From Terriglobia bacterium (GTDB lineage Bacteria > Acidobacteriota > Terriglobia > Bryobacterales > Bryobacteraceae): a stretch of 64,000 nucleotides of DNA. The number at the start of each line of letters is the position of its first letter. Position 1 is the first letter of the stretch. A program made the position numbers and the translations under genes. Positions 25,301-34,078 of this stretch are shown piece after piece. Under the pieces are notes generated by a model that made no database searches, was not told the origin of the DNA, and saw nothing but the letters and a program-made list of their open reading frames with translations. Where the stretch lies: assembly GCA_021325235.1 (NCBI GenBank), contig JAJPHN010000040.1:124001-188000 (forward strand), read 5' to 3'.

Positions 25301-28129
25301 TCATTGTGCTTCGTGCGGATTCTTACCCGCGCTGACTAAGTTCGCCAGAATTCGATAAGCTCCCGGAACGCCTGCCGGTAACTGCCGGTACAGTGCAAAC
25401 GCGTCGTAGATATACAAACCTTTGCCGTAGCGCGCCACCAGCAAGCCGCTTTTCTGCGGAACCTGCTCGGGATCGTGCGTCTCAAACAGCGCTCGATAGT
25501 GCGCCTTGTCCCAATCCTTCAAAAAACCGTGGCCGCGCTCTTCCTGCCAGCCGGTAAAATCCGCCGCGGTGATCTTATTCGGCCAGTTCAGGATCGGATT
25601 GGCCGGATCGAGAAACTCGACCTGGGAGCTCTCATTGACAACCTTGGCCGGATTGGAGCCGAGCGAGATGTCGTACGGCGCGTAGCCATCGTCAAGATTC
25701 TGCAGATTGTATTGCACGATCAAAACACCGCCGCCTTTGACGTACTCCAGCAGCCGCGGATTGGCCGCGCGGAGATCGCTGCGCACGCTGTAGGCGCGCA
25801 CACCGAGCACGATCGCGTCGTATTGCGAGAGGTCCGCGCTTTCGAGATCCGTGCCGCTCAGGATCACCGGATTCAGACCGAGATCGCGCAGGGCCTGCGG
25901 CACATCGTCGCCCGTTCCGGGCACAAAAGCGACATGCAGACCCGGCGCTGTCGTCACATCCACGCCGGTCGCTTCGTAGGTAGCCGGGCGGAAATATGGG
26001 TATGGCCGCACGCCCGTGTAGCCGACCATTCGATACCCTTCTTCGTAGCTCTTGCCGGCATACTCAGCCACGGCACGAATCTCATATCGCTCGGCTGCAA
26101 TCTTTTGCGGCACGATCTGGAAATTGAAGTTCTGATTGTCGCCGTCGCGCCCCAGCGTGAAATTATAATCGCGCGGCGTCGCGCTCCAGCCTTCTGGCAG
26201 ATGCAAACGCAGAGTGCCCTTGGCTGTACCTTTGACGTTGCTGTGGAGCGCGCAGGTAATGGAAAACGCTTTGGAATGGAGCGGCACCGCGCCGGAAGCC
26301 GGCGAAACCGCAAGCGACAGCGCTGGCTCTACCAGCAACGGCTGCTGCACGGTCCCGATATTGTCTACGTGGACATTGCTCTGCACAATTTCGTGCAGAT
26401 CCCACGAGACTCCCTCGAAGGAAACGCGAGCGGTCGCCGCCAGCGGGTACGGTGCAAACGATAAATTCCGGAAGCGCTCGTCGCGAATATCGTAATAGGG
26501 CTGCTCCTGATTGGGGCGCTCGAAATAAGGCCGCACTGGCACCGCGTCGGCAGGGGCTGCGACGGCGAATTTTCGCTTCGCCTCTGCGCCCGGCGCAATC
26601 TCGGATGTCTCCGGTCCTTCGCCCGCAAAGTGCCAAGCTTTTCCATCTGAAGCCGCCAGCGTGAGGCTCTCGAGCTTGACGGCTTTCGCACCCAGGTTGA
26701 GCATCCGGCACTCGACCGGGAAATGCTGCCCCGGAATCGCAATCGTGAAGGTCAAGGGCGTGGAAGGAAACGGTCCGCGCTGATCTTTTTCCTGTGCAAC
26801 CGCAGCCTGAAAGGACAATCCGAGAGCGAGCGAAAGCCCGTACTCGAACTGCTCCTGTTTACGCTCCAGCTCGAAAGCGATATCGCTCTTGCCCGGTTCT
26901 TTGAGATCGCTCGCGCGTACCGCTTCGAGCAGCGCGCGCGTGCGCTTCAGACCGTCGGCCAGCATCGGCGCAATCGCATCCGGCTGCTCCGGACGATACG
27001 CGTGCACGATTTCATCCACACACCGGCTCAGTTCGGCGAGTCCGTTACGCACGAATTGCGAATCACCGCCGCTTGCAAGCGAAGCGATACCGCCGAGCGA
27101 GATGTCGATGCCATTGAAGAAGGTCTTTTCCTTCTCTGCGACAGAGACTCGCGAGCCATAGCGGTGATACGGCGCCGAATACAGAGTCGGTAAGGGCAGC
27201 GTGGCGCCGCCGTTCTGCGACTTCTGAAAACCCCAGCCCTGCCGCCCGATCTGCAAGGCGGCCAGTCCCGCCGCCGGCACCAGCGTCGATTCCGGAATCG
27301 TCAGATCGGTCGAAGGCGTATGGTCGATCCAGCGCTTGTTCAGGTAGTCATAAAAGCGGATCGGGACATATTTATCAGTCGCGTAATCGTAAATCGTGTT
27401 TTCTTTCGTCGGCGCGAAAAACGGCACGCGCGCGTACATCTTGAGCGGCTTCCAGGGCCGCAGCCCGGCGCGGATCTGCTCGGGAAAGCGTGTTGGATCG
27501 CCCGCTGCGTCGAACACCTCCTGCGCCACCTGGCCCGAGACCTGGTGGTTGCCATGCCCATCGGTGGGCGCACCCACAAACACCGCCGTAATCACCAGCG
27601 GATGCGTCATCCGCACCACCCGTACAGCGTCGCCCAGCACGCGCTCGTGATCCCATTTCGCCAGCGCCTCTTCGCGCGTCTTCGAAAAGCCGTAATCGAT
27701 CACCGTGCCCCAGTACTGATCGACACCGTAGTAACGATCGGCCTGGAGCAGCTCCTCGGTCCGAACCAGGCCGAGCGCGTCGTAGAGATCGCCCGCCATG
27801 GCATTCTGTCCGCCTTCGCCCCGCGTCAGCGTTAGCAGCGCCGTACGGGCCCCGAGCAGCCGCGATTCGAGCGCCAGCATTCCGCCGTCTTCATCATCCG
27901 GATGCGCGGTAATCATCAGCATGCTTGCGCGGGTCTGCAGCTGTGCCAGCACGCGTGCCAGTCCCGCCGCTCCGCGATCCAAATCGATCGGCTGCGCGTT
28001 TGGATTCAGGCGCGCTATTTCGATTGGCGTAAGAGACGGACCCGATGCGCCGCAAAGTATTGCAATGCCGGCCAGCGCGAACACAATGGCGGCGGCGGGG
28101 CGGCTGTACCTCTGTTTAAACAGGTTCAT
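25301..28129 (-). CDS. Large exported PIG-L deacetylase-like protein with ThuA-like C-terminal domain
   Basis: The N-terminal third is a PIG-L/LmbE zinc N-deacetylase: ITAHPDDEDGGM (metal and base), LTLTRGEGGQNAMAGD and the third metal His in GAPTDGHGNHQVSG. A middle region of beta-sandwich type follows (FTIAIPGQHFPVECRM, LRLHLPEGWSATPRDYNF). The last 220 residues resemble the ThuA/GATase1-like fold (HVAFVPGTGDDVPQALRDLG, YDAIVLGVRAYSVRSDL, YVKGGGVLIVQYN). The start at MNLFKQRYSRP puts the signal segment AAAIVFALAGIAILCGA early; eight more codons are open upstream. Such three-part proteins are known from acidobacteria and Bacteroidetes without a fixed substrate. Confidence 0.82.
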   Translation of the reverse strand: MNLFKQRYSRPAAAIVFALAGIAILCGASGPSLTPIEIARLNPNAQPIDLDRGAAGLARVLAQLQTRASMLMITAHPDDEDGGMLALESRLLGARTALLTLTRGEGGQNAMAGDLYDALGLVRTEELLQADRYYGVDQYWGTVIDYGFSKTREEALAKWDHERVLGDAVRVVRMTHPLVITAVFVGAPTDGHGNHQVSGQVAQEVFDAAGDPTRFPEQIRAGLRPWKPLKMYARVPFFAPTKENTIYDYATDKYVPIRFYDYLNKRWIDHTPSTDLTIPESTLVPAAGLAALQIGRQGWGFQKSQNGGATLPLPTLYSAPYHRYGSRVSVAEKEKTFFNGIDISLGGIASLASGGDSQFVRNGLAELSRCVDEIVHAYRPEQPDAIAPMLADGLKRTRALLEAVRASDLKEPGKSDIAFELERKQEQFEYGLSLALGLSFQAAVAQEKDQRGPFPSTPLTFTIAIPGQHFPVECRMLNLGAKAVKLESLTLAASDGKAWHFAGEGPETSEIAPGAEAKRKFAVAAPADAVPVRPYFERPNQEQPYYDIRDERFRNLSFAPYPLAATARVSFEGVSWDLHEIVQSNVHVDNIGTVQQPLLVEPALSLAVSPASGAVPLHSKAFSITCALHSNVKGTAKGTLRLHLPEGWSATPRDYNFTLGRDGDNQNFNFQIVPQKIAAERYEIRAVAEYAGKSYEEGYRMVGYTGVRPYPYFRPATYEATGVDVTTAPGLHVAFVPGTGDDVPQALRDLGLNPVILSGTDLESADLSQYDAIVLGVRAYSVRSDLRAANPRLLEYVKGGGVLIVQYNLQNLDDGYAPYDISLGSNPAKVVNESSQVEFLDPANPILNWPNKITAADFTGWQEERGHGFLKDWDKAHYRALFETHDPEQVPQKSGLLVARYGKGLYIYDAFALYRQLPAGVPGAYRILANLVSAGKNPHEAQ

Positions 28130-28207
28130 GAAGGGAGAAAAGAAGCGAGGCATCAGCCTCTTCCGTCATGTTACGCCGCTGTCATTGCTAAGTGATACGA
28201 TCTGGCG

Positions 28208-28726
28208 ATGACCCTACCGAAATCATTGCCCGTTTTGGCCCTCGCCCTCCTCGGCCTATGCTCCCTGCCAACCAGCGCGCAGCAATCGGTTCTAACCTGC
28301 TCATCGGACAACGGTAAGCGGAATTATTGCGTCGCCGATACGCGCGGCGGAGTCAGCCTCGGACGTCAGCGCAGCGGCTCGCCCTGCATTCAAAATCAAA
28401 CCTGGGGTTACGATTCGCGCGGGATTTGGGTCGATCGCGGCTGCCGCGCCGATTTCATTGTTCGCGCGTACCGTCCGGGTGGCCCGGGCAATCGTCCGGG
28501 TCCCGGCCGCCCACCGTTGCCCGGGCCGGGCGGTCCTGGCGGACAGATCATCACCTGCGCTTCGGAAAACGGCCGCCGCAATTACTGCGCTGCCGATACG
28601 CGCCGCGGCGTCACGCTGGTGAAGCAGCGCAGCGGTTCGGCCTGCGTGCAGGGCCGCAGCTGGGGTTACGATTCCCGGGGCATCTGGGTCGATCGCGGCT
28701 GCCGCGCCGATTTCCGTGTCCGCTGA
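28208..28726 (+). CDS. Secreted protein with two DUF3011 repeats
   Basis: Signal peptide MTLPKSLPVLALALLGLCSLPTSAQ, then two copies of an approximately 55-residue cysteine-bearing unit joined by a Pro/Gly linker (PGGPGNRPGPGRPPLPGPGG). Each unit has the order CxSxNGxRNYCxADTRxGV, QRSGSxC, WGYDSRGIWVDRGCRADF; four Cys per unit probably form two disulfides. This is DUF3011, found in exported proteins of unknown role. The two halves are nearly identical at the C-terminus, indicating recent internal duplication. Confidence 0.8.
   Translation: MTLPKSLPVLALALLGLCSLPTSAQQSVLTCSSDNGKRNYCVADTRGGVSLGRQRSGSPCIQNQTWGYDSRGIWVDRGCRADFIVRAYRPGGPGNRPGPGRPPLPGPGGPGGQIITCASENGRRNYCAADTRRGVTLVKQRSGSACVQGRSWGYDSRGIWVDRGCRADFRVR
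28402..28456 (+). repeat. Direct repeat, first copy (inside the DUF3011 gene)
   Basis: This stretch recurs at 28660-28714 with few changes, an offset of 258 bases or exactly 86 codons. It encodes the WGYDSRGIWVDRGCRADF block. DNA-level conservation suggests recent duplication or gene conversion. Confidence 0.75.
28660..28714 (+). repeat. Direct repeat, second copy (inside the DUF3011 gene)
   Basis: Second copy of the 28402-28456 stretch, in the same frame and encoding the same block near the C-terminus of the protein. Confidence 0.75.
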
Positions 28727-28767
28727 AGAGCATTCGCTAAACTGAGCCTTTCCTCTCTAGCAAAGGC

Positions 28768-29592
28768 ATGAAGCTCTATCGCACGCCGCAGGGCGCAGTT
28801 GTCGAAGACTCGGGTAAGTTCGTCAAAGTGGAAGCGGATTGGGATTCGCTCGTGGCACGCGGCGATCTCTCCGCTTTCCTCAAAGCATCTGTGGAACGCG
28901 GCTCATCGTTGGATCCGGCCGCGGTGTCTGCTCCGCTGGCGCCCATCGTTTCGCAGGAAGTCTGGGCCGCCGGCGTCACTTACTACCGCAGCCGCGACGC
29001 GCGCATGGAAGAGTCGAAGTCGGCCGGTGGAGGCGATTTTTACGATCGCGTTTACAGCGCCGAACGTCCCGAGCTCTTCTTTAAAGCTACGCCGCATCGT
29101 GTTGTCGGCCCCGGTCAGCCGGTCGCAATCCGCAGCGATGCCAAATGGTCCGTACCCGAACCGGAGCTCACGCTGCTGCTCACGCCCAAGGGCCAGATCG
29201 CGGGCTACACGATCGGCAACGACATGAGTTCGCGCGATATCGAAGGCGAAAATCCGCTGTATCTTCCGCAGGCTAAGGTCTACAATCGCAGCTGCGCCCT
29301 CGGTCCGTGCATCCTGGTGAGCGAAGAGCCGCTGCCCGCCGAAACCGAGATCCGGCTCGAAATTCGCCGCGCAAATAAAATCGCTTACGAAGGTGCAACA
29401 ACCGTTGCTTCGTTAAAGCGGCAGCCGAAAACGCTCGCCGAGTTTTTATTCCGCGATAACACGTTCCCGAATGGCTGCTTCTTGCTGACCGGAACCGGCA
29501 TTGTGCCGCCCGACGATTTCACGCTGGCGCACGGCGACGAGATTCGTATCACGATCCCGCCTGTCGGCACGCTCGTCAATCCCGTCGGCTGA
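28768..29592 (+). CDS. Fumarylacetoacetate hydrolase family enzyme
   Basis: FAH fold, acting on 2-oxo or acylpyruvate-type acids by hydrolysis, decarboxylation or dehydration. Metal ligands are seen in [11 protein letters not shown] (Glu, Glu) and in [22 protein letters not shown] (Asp, and the conserved KxY/S segment). The N-terminal cap is [20 protein letters not shown]. The aligned length (274 residues) and the [18 protein letters not shown] string are like those of 2-keto-3-deoxy sugar acid dehydratases in this superfamily, but the substrate is not certain. It follows the DUF3011 gene by 41 bases. Confidence 0.82.
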   Translation: MKLYRTPQGAVVEDSGKFVKVEADWDSLVARGDLSAFLKASVERGSSLDPAAVSAPLAPIVSQEVWAAGVTYYRSRDARMEESKSAGGGDFYDRVYSAERPELFFKATPHRVVGPGQPVAIRSDAKWSVPEPELTLLLTPKGQIAGYTIGNDMSSRDIEGENPLYLPQAKVYNRSCALGPCILVSEEPLPAETEIRLEIRRANKIAYEGATTVASLKRQPKTLAEFLFRDNTFPNGCFLLTGTGIVPPDDFTLAHGDEIRITIPPVGTLVNPVG

Positions 29593-29609
29593 TTCTCAGG
29601 CGGGTGAGC

Positions 29610-29894
29610 TCAGGCGGCAAAGGCCAGCCGGTCCTGCTGGCTGATGATCTCTTTAATGCGCACGCCGTAGTTGCCCTTCACGGACACGATCTCGCCACGC
29701 GCCACAACCGTCCCGTGTATCGTCAGATCCACGAACTCGCCGGCATTCCGGTCGAGCTCGACAATCGATCCGGAAGTCAGCTTGAGAACGTCGCGAATCG
29801 GCATGCTCGATCGCCCAAGCGTGACCGACATCGGCAGCTCGAGATCGATCAGCCGTTCCAGAATCGCGGCTTTGGTGATTTCGGTATCCAGCAT
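29610..29894 (-). CDS. fliN: Orphan FliN/SpoA-domain protein
   Basis: Matches the flagellar motor switch protein FliN over nearly all of its 94 residues: ERLIDLELPMSVTLGRSSMP, VLKLTSGSIVELDRNAGE, DLTIHGTVVARGEIVSVKG and YGVRIKEIIS are the signature strands of the SpoA domain. In a motor it forms the C-ring with FliG and FliM, and in type III systems SctQ uses the same fold. No other flagellar or type III gene is in the window. It is either a stand-alone member of a scattered flagellar gene set or repurposed. Confidence 0.85.
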   Translation of the reverse strand: MLDTEITKAAILERLIDLELPMSVTLGRSSMPIRDVLKLTSGSIVELDRNAGEFVDLTIHGTVVARGEIVSVKGNYGVRIKEIISQQDRLAFAA

Positions 29895-29969
29895 CGGTAA
29901 GAACGTAGTCGGCCCAGGGCGGTTCTTTTCTCATTTCAAAGCGAGTGCCCTGATATAACAACGGAAGCC

Positions 29970-31145
29970 ATGGAAATTAAGCCGAATCGCCGCAGTTTTC
30001 TCGTCTCGACCGGTCTCACAGCGCTCGCCGCCTCGCGTGTGATGGGCGCCAATGAACGTCTGCAGATCGGGGCTATCGGCACGGGCGGGCGCATGCGGAC
30101 GCTGCTCAAATCGGCCGATAAAGCCGCGCCTTACGAGCTGGTTGCCGCCTGCGATGTCTACGGCCCGCATCTGGATGAGGTGAAACAGCGGACCAACGGC
30201 GCGGCCACAGTGCACGTCGATTACCACCAGGTTCTGGAAAAACCGCTCGATGCGGTCATCATTGCCGCGCCCGACCACTGGCACGTCCGCATGGCCTCCG
30301 ATGCGCTCGCCGCGGGCAAAGATGTTTATCTCGAGAAGCCCGTCACACACTCGATCGAGGAGGGACCGCTGCTCGCGCGCGCCGTAGCCAATTCCAACAA
30401 GCGCATCCTCCAGTGCGGGATGCAGCAGCGCAGCTGGCGCCACTTCCAGAGCGCGGTCGAGCTGATCCAGGGCGGCAACATCGGCCGCATCACCAAGGTC
30501 CGTACCTACTGGTATCAGAACTACCAGACGGACTGGCCGTCGGAGCCGATCAATGTGGAGCAACTCGACTGGAAACGCTGGCTCGGCAGCGCGCCCGAGC
30601 AGCCCTTCAGCGAAGTGAAGTACCGCCGCTGGCGCTGGTTCTGGGATTTCGGCGGCGGAGCGATGACGGATCTGTTCAGCCACTGGATCGACGTCGTCCA
30701 TTGGGCCATGAAAACGCCCGAGCCGAGCGTGGCGCAGATGCTGGGCGACAAGTATCACTTCACCGAGTGGGACTGCCCGGATACCGTGCAGGCCGGCTTC
30801 CGCTATCCCGGTTTCGAAGTCGGCTACGAGGGCACCATGGTGTCATCGATCGACGACGGCGGTCTCGAGTTTCGCGGAACGGAAGGTACGATCAAGCTGA
30901 CCCGCAGCGGGTATGAACTGTATCGGGAAGCAGTCAGCAAAGGGAATCCGGTAGCGGCCGAGCATGGTTACGACGACGGTACCATCGACCACATGCGCAA
31001 TTTCTTCGACTGCGTGAAGAGCCGGGCGGTGCCGAACGCACCGGTGGAGACCGGAATTGCGGCTGCGCGCGCCGGGCATATTGGGAACCTGGCGATGAAG
31101 CGCGGCGGCCAGATCAGCTGGCCGTTGAAGCCAGCGAGCGCCTGA
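29970..31145 (+). CDS. Tat-exported Gfo/Idh/MocA family oxidoreductase
   Basis: NAD(P)-dependent sugar or inositol dehydrogenase-like protein. The twin-arginine leader is NRRSFLVSTGLTALAASRVMG, and the Rossmann motif GAIGTGGRMRTLL follows. The family motif EKPVTHSIEEG carries the catalytic-region Lys, and DHWHVRMASDALAAGKDVYLEKP is very typical. The C-terminal part (WRWFWDFGGGAMTDLFSHWIDVVHWAM) is the conserved substrate domain. Many acidobacteria carry tens of such exported paralogues; the substrate is not predictable. Confidence 0.9.
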   Translation: MEIKPNRRSFLVSTGLTALAASRVMGANERLQIGAIGTGGRMRTLLKSADKAAPYELVAACDVYGPHLDEVKQRTNGAATVHVDYHQVLEKPLDAVIIAAPDHWHVRMASDALAAGKDVYLEKPVTHSIEEGPLLARAVANSNKRILQCGMQQRSWRHFQSAVELIQGGNIGRITKVRTYWYQNYQTDWPSEPINVEQLDWKRWLGSAPEQPFSEVKYRRWRWFWDFGGGAMTDLFSHWIDVVHWAMKTPEPSVAQMLGDKYHFTEWDCPDTVQAGFRYPGFEVGYEGTMVSSIDDGGLEFRGTEGTIKLTRSGYELYREAVSKGNPVAAEHGYDDGTIDHMRNFFDCVKSRAVPNAPVETGIAAARAGHIGNLAMKRGGQISWPLKPASA

Positions 31146-31148
31146 GAG

Positions 31149-31859
31149 CTACCGTCCCGCCTCGCCCACGAACCGGTAACCTACTCCCCGCACCGTCTGC
31201 ACATGCCGGGGCGCCGTGGGATCGTCTTCGATATACCGCCGCAGCCGCACGATGAAGTTATCAATAGGCCGCGTATCGGTATCCTCCTGCAATCCCCAGA
31301 CCTCCTGAATCATCGCCTTGCGCGAAACGGGCTTGCCCTCGTGCTGAATCAGGTAGCGCAGCACGTTCGCCTCCATCTGCGTCAGCTGATACGTCCGGCC
31401 GCGCACCGACAACTCCAGCCGGTCGAAATCCACCTGCTTCTCGCCATCGCCGAACGCGAAGTTATCCTTTCGCACCGGCTGCAGCCATTCGCGCCTGCGC
31501 AGCAAGCCATGTATCCGCGCCAGCAGAATCGCGAGTTCGAACGGCTTGGTCAGGTAGTCGTCCGCACCCGCAGCAAAACCGCGCAGAACATCGTCGGCAT
31601 GCCCGCGCGCCGTCAGCATCAGCGTTGGAATGAAATTCCCGGCCCGCCGCAGTTCCGTCATCACGCCAAAACCGTCCATGCCCGGCAGCATCAGATCGAG
31701 CACCAGCAAGTCAAAGGATGCAGGATTGCTGCCCGCTAGCCGGAGCAGCGCATCTTCACCCGTCTCGACGATTTCGACCTCATAGCCTTCCGCTTCGAGG
31801 TTGAAGCGCAGACCGTTCGCCAGGTGGCGCTCGTCTTCGACCACCAGAATGCGCTTCAT
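31149..31859 (-). CDS. OmpR/PhoB-type response regulator
   Basis: Receiver with MKRILVVEDERHLANGLRF, phospho-Asp in FDLLVLDLMLPGMDG, Thr in LMLTARGH and Lys in DDYLTKPFEL. The C-terminal winged helix is clear: LSVRGRTYQLTQMEANVLRYLIQHEG, DTRPIDNFIVRLRRYIE and QTVRGVGYRFVGE. The frame is open 82 codons upstream, but the receiver begins at the chosen Met, whose ATG shares ATGA with the stop of the kinase gene. That pairing fixes both the partner and the start. It is convergent with the Gfo/Idh gene, 3 bases between stops. Confidence 0.93.
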   Translation of the reverse strand: MKRILVVEDERHLANGLRFNLEAEGYEVEIVETGEDALLRLAGSNPASFDLLVLDLMLPGMDGFGVMTELRRAGNFIPTLMLTARGHADDVLRGFAAGADDYLTKPFELAILLARIHGLLRRREWLQPVRKDNFAFGDGEKQVDFDRLELSVRGRTYQLTQMEANVLRYLIQHEGKPVSRKAMIQEVWGLQEDTDTRPIDNFIVRLRRYIEDDPTAPRHVQTVRGVGYRFVGEAGR

Positions 31860-32746
31860 CGTGCCGCCGGGAGCTCGATGACGAACCGGCTGCCCCGCCC
31901 CGGCCCCTCGCTCTCGGCCCAGGCCCTCCCGCCATGGCGCTTCGCCACGGATCGCACGATGAACAGCCCCAGCCCGGTCCCGCTGCGCCGCGCCGCTGCA
32001 CCCGGCACCCGGTAAAAACGCCGGAAAATCCGCTTCAACTCCGCTTTTGGAATACCGATCCCCTCGTCGCGCACCGAAACCGCCGCGTACCTCCCTTTGA
32101 TGCACTCGATCCCGGCCGCAATTTTCTTTTCGGTGCCGGAATATTTCACGGCGTTCTCGATGAGGTTCGACACCGCCGCGCGCAGTTCGTCTTCATCGCC
32201 CATCACCGTCACGCGCGTACCAGTTTCACAGCGCAAAGCGTCCGGCGTGAGCTTATGCAGCGCCCGCGCCCGTTCTACGCATTCTTCGAGCAGCGCGTTC
32301 AGATCGACCGGGACCGAATGCAGCAGCCGCGTCTCCGGACCCACGCGCCCGGTCCGCAGAACCTGCTCAATCGTGGTCAGCAGCCGGTCGCTGTCCTCGA
32401 GCATGGTTCGATAGAAACCGGCACGCGTCTGTTCGTCGACGTTACGCGTCAGCAGTGTCTCGAGGTAGAGCCGGATCGAAGCCACCGGCGTTTTGAGCTC
32501 GTGCGTTACGGCGTTGATAAAGGCGTTATGCTGCTCGTTGCGCCGGATTTCGCGTACCAGGAAAATCGTGTTCAGCACGACGCCCGCAATGATCACGGCC
32601 GCCATCAGAAATCCGAAAAACAGCAGAATCCCGCGATGCCAGTCGAACACCACCCAGCCGACATACAGCAGAATGGTGACGACGATCAGCCCGGCGCCGA
32701 GCGAGATGAAGAACGCGATCGATTTCCGCCGTCCACCGACGACCAT
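31856..32746 (-). CDS. Two-helix membrane histidine kinase
   Basis: Short sensor kinase with two membrane helices at about 9-31 and 38-62 and almost no periplasmic loop, so it probably senses within the membrane or through a partner. Kinase core: phospho-His in NAVTHELKTPVASIRLY, N box NLIENAVKYSG, G1 VRDEGIGIPKAE, F/G2 IFRRFYRVPG and RSGTGLGLFIV. Length 296 is near the minimum. It is transcribed ahead of the response regulator, with overlapping stop and start. Confidence 0.92.
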   Translation of the reverse strand: MVVGGRRKSIAFFISLGAGLIVVTILLYVGWVVFDWHRGILLFFGFLMAAVIIAGVVLNTIFLVREIRRNEQHNAFINAVTHELKTPVASIRLYLETLLTRNVDEQTRAGFYRTMLEDSDRLLTTIEQVLRTGRVGPETRLLHSVPVDLNALLEECVERARALHKLTPDALRCETGTRVTVMGDEDELRAAVSNLIENAVKYSGTEKKIAAGIECIKGRYAAVSVRDEGIGIPKAELKRIFRRFYRVPGAAARRSGTGLGLFIVRSVAKRHGGRAWAESEGPGRGSRFVIELPAAR

Positions 32747-32838
32747 GTCTTCAGGTTACCCGCGGCTCTCAATCCGTAAGCAACCAGCCAGGCCGCCCGT
32801 GACAGGGCAACGCATTTTTTTTTTGAAAAAAATTTTGC
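32747..32838. other. Intergenic region with long A/T homopolymer
   Basis: Between the desaturase stop and the kinase start. Ten T (32815-32824), one G, seven A and four T stand directly behind the desaturase stop, striking in a GC-rich genome. On the minus strand the T runs could end transcription after a weak GCCC...GGGC hairpin at about 32795-32808. The kinase promoter must also lie here. Confidence 0.4.
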
Positions 32839-33705
32839 CTACGCCGCTTCGCGCTTGGCCAGAGTGCTATCGACCTTCGCCACCCGGATCGATTTTGCAA
32901 TCCCCAGCCACTTCAGGATCGTGATCTGGATCCAGGAGATATCAAACTCGTACCAGGCGAGGCCATGCCGCGCCGAAGTCGGATGCGCATGATGGTTGTT
33001 GTGCCAGCCTTCGCCGAAGGTCAGCAGCGCCACCCACCAGTTGTTGCGTGAGTCATCGCGCGTGGCAAACCGCCGCTTACCCCACATGTGGGTGGCGGAA
33101 TTGACCAGCCAGGTCGCATGCAGCCCGACCACCACCCGCAGAAAAATGCCCCACAGGAACAGTCCCAGTCCGCCCGTCGCAAACAAAATCGCGCCCAGCA
33201 CCACCATCGGTACCCAGTGCCAGTTGTTCAGCCAGACGTAGAAGCGGTCTTTGGCCAGATCCGGCGCATACTTCGACATCAGCCGCGTGTTGTTGTGCTT
33301 GGCCTCACCGACCAGCAGCCAGCCGACATGCGCCCACCACGCTCCGTCGCGCGGGGAGTGCGGGTCGCCGTTCTGATCCGATTTCTGATGGTGAATCCGG
33401 TGCGTCGCCACCCAGAAAATCGGCCCGCCTTCGAGCGTCAGCGTGCCGCAGATCGCGAAGAAATATTCGAGCAGCTTTGGCACTTTGTACGAGCGGTGCG
33501 TGTGCAGCCGGTGGTACCCCATGCTGATGCCCAGCCCCACCGCCATCCAGTACAGCGCCACCGTGATCGCCAGCCGTTTCCAGCTGAAAAAGAAGAGCGC
33601 CGCCACCGCGCCCAGATGAAACAGCGTCAAAACCGTGATCGTCAGCCAGTTCAGGCGCTCGTCGTCGGGCATCAGAATCAGCCCGTTTGTCTGCTCGTTG
33701 GTCAT
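32839..33705 (-). CDS. Membrane acyl-CoA/acyl-lipid delta-9 desaturase
   Basis: Di-iron membrane desaturase that inserts a cis double bond into acyl chains. All three histidine boxes are present: HRLHTHR, HRIHHQKSD and EGWHNNHHAHP. Hydrophobic segments WLTITVLTLFHLGAVAALFF, ITVALYWMAVGLGISMGY and VPMVVLGAILFATGGLGLFLW give four membrane passes in the expected order. No cytochrome b5 domain is fused. Length 288 is normal for the bacterial type. Probably sets membrane fluidity. Confidence 0.93.
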   Translation of the reverse strand: MTNEQTNGLILMPDDERLNWLTITVLTLFHLGAVAALFFFSWKRLAITVALYWMAVGLGISMGYHRLHTHRSYKVPKLLEYFFAICGTLTLEGGPIFWVATHRIHHQKSDQNGDPHSPRDGAWWAHVGWLLVGEAKHNNTRLMSKYAPDLAKDRFYVWLNNWHWVPMVVLGAILFATGGLGLFLWGIFLRVVVGLHATWLVNSATHMWGKRRFATRDDSRNNWWVALLTFGEGWHNNHHAHPTSARHGLAWYEFDISWIQITILKWLGIAKSIRVAKVDSTLAKREAA

Positions 33706-33810
33706 TTTCTTCTACGAACGTACCAAGCGGGAGCCGTTTGAATTGTAAGACTTATGTAATTCCTTGCATAAGGGGCGAATACTGGTGTTTCGTGCTATTC
33801 TGAAGCAGTT

Positions 33811-34020
33811 ATGGCAATCCCGAATGTAAAGCGCTTTCGGCCTTTTTGCCCGACCTGCAACGAAAACTTCACGCTGATGGCGGTTCTGCCCAATGGTGCG
33901 GACGTCGACGCCTACCTGAAGGATGCTGTGGCTCGCCACGATCACAAAGCCTTCCAGGAAGCCAAGCAGCAGCAGTTTAAAGTCCGCGTCGGTCAGCAGA
34001 AGCAGAAGAAAGCCAAGTAA
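33811..34020 (+). CDS. 69-residue basic CxxC protein, unknown
   Basis: Small lysine/glutamine-rich protein. One CPTC pair near residue 13 sits within RPFCPTCNENFTLM, a half zinc-ribbon or redox pair, and the C-terminus is basic (QQQFKVRVGQQKQKKAK), suggesting nucleic-acid contact. It stands alone between divergent desaturase and convergent HEAT-repeat genes, with its own terminator, which supports it being expressed. Function unknown. Confidence 0.6.
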   Translation: MAIPNVKRFRPFCPTCNENFTLMAVLPNGADVDAYLKDAVARHDHKAFQEAKQQQFKVRVGQQKQKKAK

Positions 34021-34038
34021 GACCGAACCGATTCCAGG

Positions 34039-34078
34039 AGCCCGCCGCGCTTCGACCTACGAACTTCGGCGGGCTTTT
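34039..34078 (+). terminator. Rho-independent terminator of the small CxxC gene
   Basis: AGCCCGCCG (34039-34047) pairs perfectly with CGGCGGGCT (34067-34075), with an inner TTCG/CGAA stem in the loop, and TTTT follows at 34075-34078. It overlaps the 3' end of the convergent HEAT-repeat gene. Confidence 0.75.
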
